Assembly (NCBI RefSeq): GCF_020829445.1
Contig: NZ_JAIVFV010000010.1
Coordinates: 1 to 64,000 of the forward strand
Direction: 5' to 3'
DNA length: 64,000 nt
Origin: Nostoc sp. CHAB 5836
Lineage (GTDB): Bacteria > Cyanobacteriota > Cyanobacteriia > Cyanobacteriales > Nostocaceae
The notes beneath the pieces are model-generated. The model saw only the letters and a program-made list of their open reading frames with translations. It was not told the origin of the DNA and did no database searches. Shown in pieces: positions 63,280 through 64,000 of the stretch. Each line of letters starts with the position of its first letter. Position 1 is the stretch's first letter. The translations under genes were made by a program, and so were the position numbers.

Positions 63280-64000
63280 ATGCTCAACTCCAAAACTCAA
63301 TCCGGGGAAGATTCGTTAAATCTGTCCCAGGCAGAAACTGATGCTTTACTTGTAGCGGTAAGTGAGCAATTAGGCTTAAACACCTTCAACCGTGATGACC
63401 AAGAACTACTCAAGCAGATGATTGAGAGTATGGGAGACTCACGGGGGATGGTTAGGTTGAGTTTTGCGGAGGCGTTGGGTAAAATTGGCAAACCAGCAAC
63501 CCCTTTATTGATGGAAGCTGTGACAAATCATCCAAACCCAGTTGTACGGAGAGCTAGCGCCAAAACCCTGACACTCATTGCTGACCCGATCGCAGTTCCT
63601 ACCTTGGTCAACGCCCTGTTAAATGATGAAGATACAGTGGTCAAAACCTCGTCGGTAGGGGGGCTTGCCAAAATAGGTGAAGCAGCTGTACCAGCATTGC
63701 TGAAAATCTTAGCGTCAACCGAGTATCCAGAAAGTGCCAAAGGACACGCAGTATGGGCTTTGGGATTTATTGGGGCAGAGGCGAAGGAGCATTTATATAG
63801 GGAAATTAACTCCGACTCGGCTGAAGTTCGGGCTGCGGTGGTGGGTGCGATCGCTAAAATTGCCCAAGAAGGCACCGAAGAAGGAGCATTTCATATTTTA
63901 GTTAACGCCCTCACCGATTCATCTGAAATTGTCCGGTGTGAAGCAGCAGCAGCTTTGGGTAGCCTCAACTATAAACCAGCAATTCCTAACCTCGTCGAAT
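63280..64000 (+). CDS. HEAT-repeat protein, bilin lyase/NblB-like, cut by window end
   Basis: The ATG at 63280 opens MLNSKTQSGEDSLNLSQAET and continues without a stop to the window end (240 residues visible). HEAT repeats of the phycobilisome-lyase type are evident: MVRLSFAEALGKIGKPATPL, VVRRASAKTLTLIADPIAVP, VVKTSSVGGLAKIGEAAVPA and VRCEAAAALGSLNYKPAIPN. Members include CpcE, PecE, CpeF and NblB, which attach or remove bilins on phycobiliproteins. The subgroup cannot be settled without the C-terminus. Confidence 0.8.
   Translation, partial: MLNSKTQSGEDSLNLSQAETDALLVAVSEQLGLNTFNRDDQELLKQMIESMGDSRGMVRLSFAEALGKIGKPATPLLMEAVTNHPNPVVRRASAKTLTLIADPIAVPTLVNALLNDEDTVVKTSSVGGLAKIGEAAVPALLKILASTEYPESAKGHAVWALGFIGAEAKEHLYREINSDSAEVRAAVVGAIAKIAQEGTEEGAFHILVNALTDSSEIVRCEAAAALGSLNYKPAIPNLVE

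Overview
The window is chromosomal DNA of a filamentous, phycobilisome-containing cyanobacterium, most likely a Nostoc or close relative in the Nostocales. The palindrome GCGATCGC (HIP1) recurs throughout. Oxygenic-phototroph genes are spread along it: acsF (aerobic chlorophyll cyclase), a high-light-inducible protein, cruF/cruG (myxoxanthophyll glycoside), a CrtR-type carotene hydroxylase, a CAAD thylakoid protein, glgA, hemC and two HEAT-repeat proteins of the bilin-lyase type. The long intergenic spaces full of small inverted-repeat elements and TCATTGG-type tandem repeats are typical of Nostoc genomes.

Layout. 0-8 kb: a partial hypothetical gene, an exported hypothetical, an EamA transporter, a DUF2996 protein, a TM2-domain protein, acsF and an HsdR_N-type nuclease-domain protein. 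8-13 kb: a structured gene-free stretch, a hypothetical, a redoxin, an Hlip, and thyX interrupted by a 453-residue intein with an HNH endonuclease. 13-19 kb: a deoxynucleotide island. It holds two broken toxin/nuclease-type remnants (Rpn, DUF433), a three-part MtrA-like/thymidylate-synthase/DUF4346 protein, dCMP deaminase, a dCTP-deaminase/deoxyribosyltransferase-like fusion, a CobA/BtuR-like P-loop protein that has lost its P-loop, and an adenylate-kinase-family enzyme. 19-30 kb: housekeeping (RNase PH, 6-phosphogluconolactonase, RNase H), an FHA zinc-ribbon protein, an M50 protease, the carotenoid pair cruG/cruF, and an MlaE-type permease.

30-39 kb: an intact IS1634-family insertion sequence (28-bp inverted repeats, 6-bp target duplication), then three RTX-repeat proteins on the minus strand. 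These arose by segmental duplication and each has its own conserved roughly 200-bp 5' leader and its own terminator. 39-47.5 kb: a 1040-residue membrane protein with a repeated module, a duplicated YflT/glycine-zipper stress protein, a BON lipoprotein, a CAAD protein, and an acidic protein that carries the N-terminal motif of Hlips. 47.5-55.5 kb: a membrane protein, a metallophosphoesterase, a YegS-type lipid kinase, a fatty-acid hydroxylase, a relic of an IS200/IS605 right end (probable omega-RNA scaffold), crtR and an LprI-like protein. 56-64 kb: hemC, glgA, a Uma2 nuclease, a histidine-kinase remnant, a CpeY-like HEAT protein, a small acidic protein, and a second HEAT protein cut by the window end.

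The intergenic DNA is dominated by at least eight families of miniature inverted-repeat elements, called A to H here. Two families (B, F) show perfect 10-bp target duplications. Two copies of B sit inside other elements (one in C, one in F), so relative insertion order can be read directly. No tRNA, rRNA or CRISPR array was seen.
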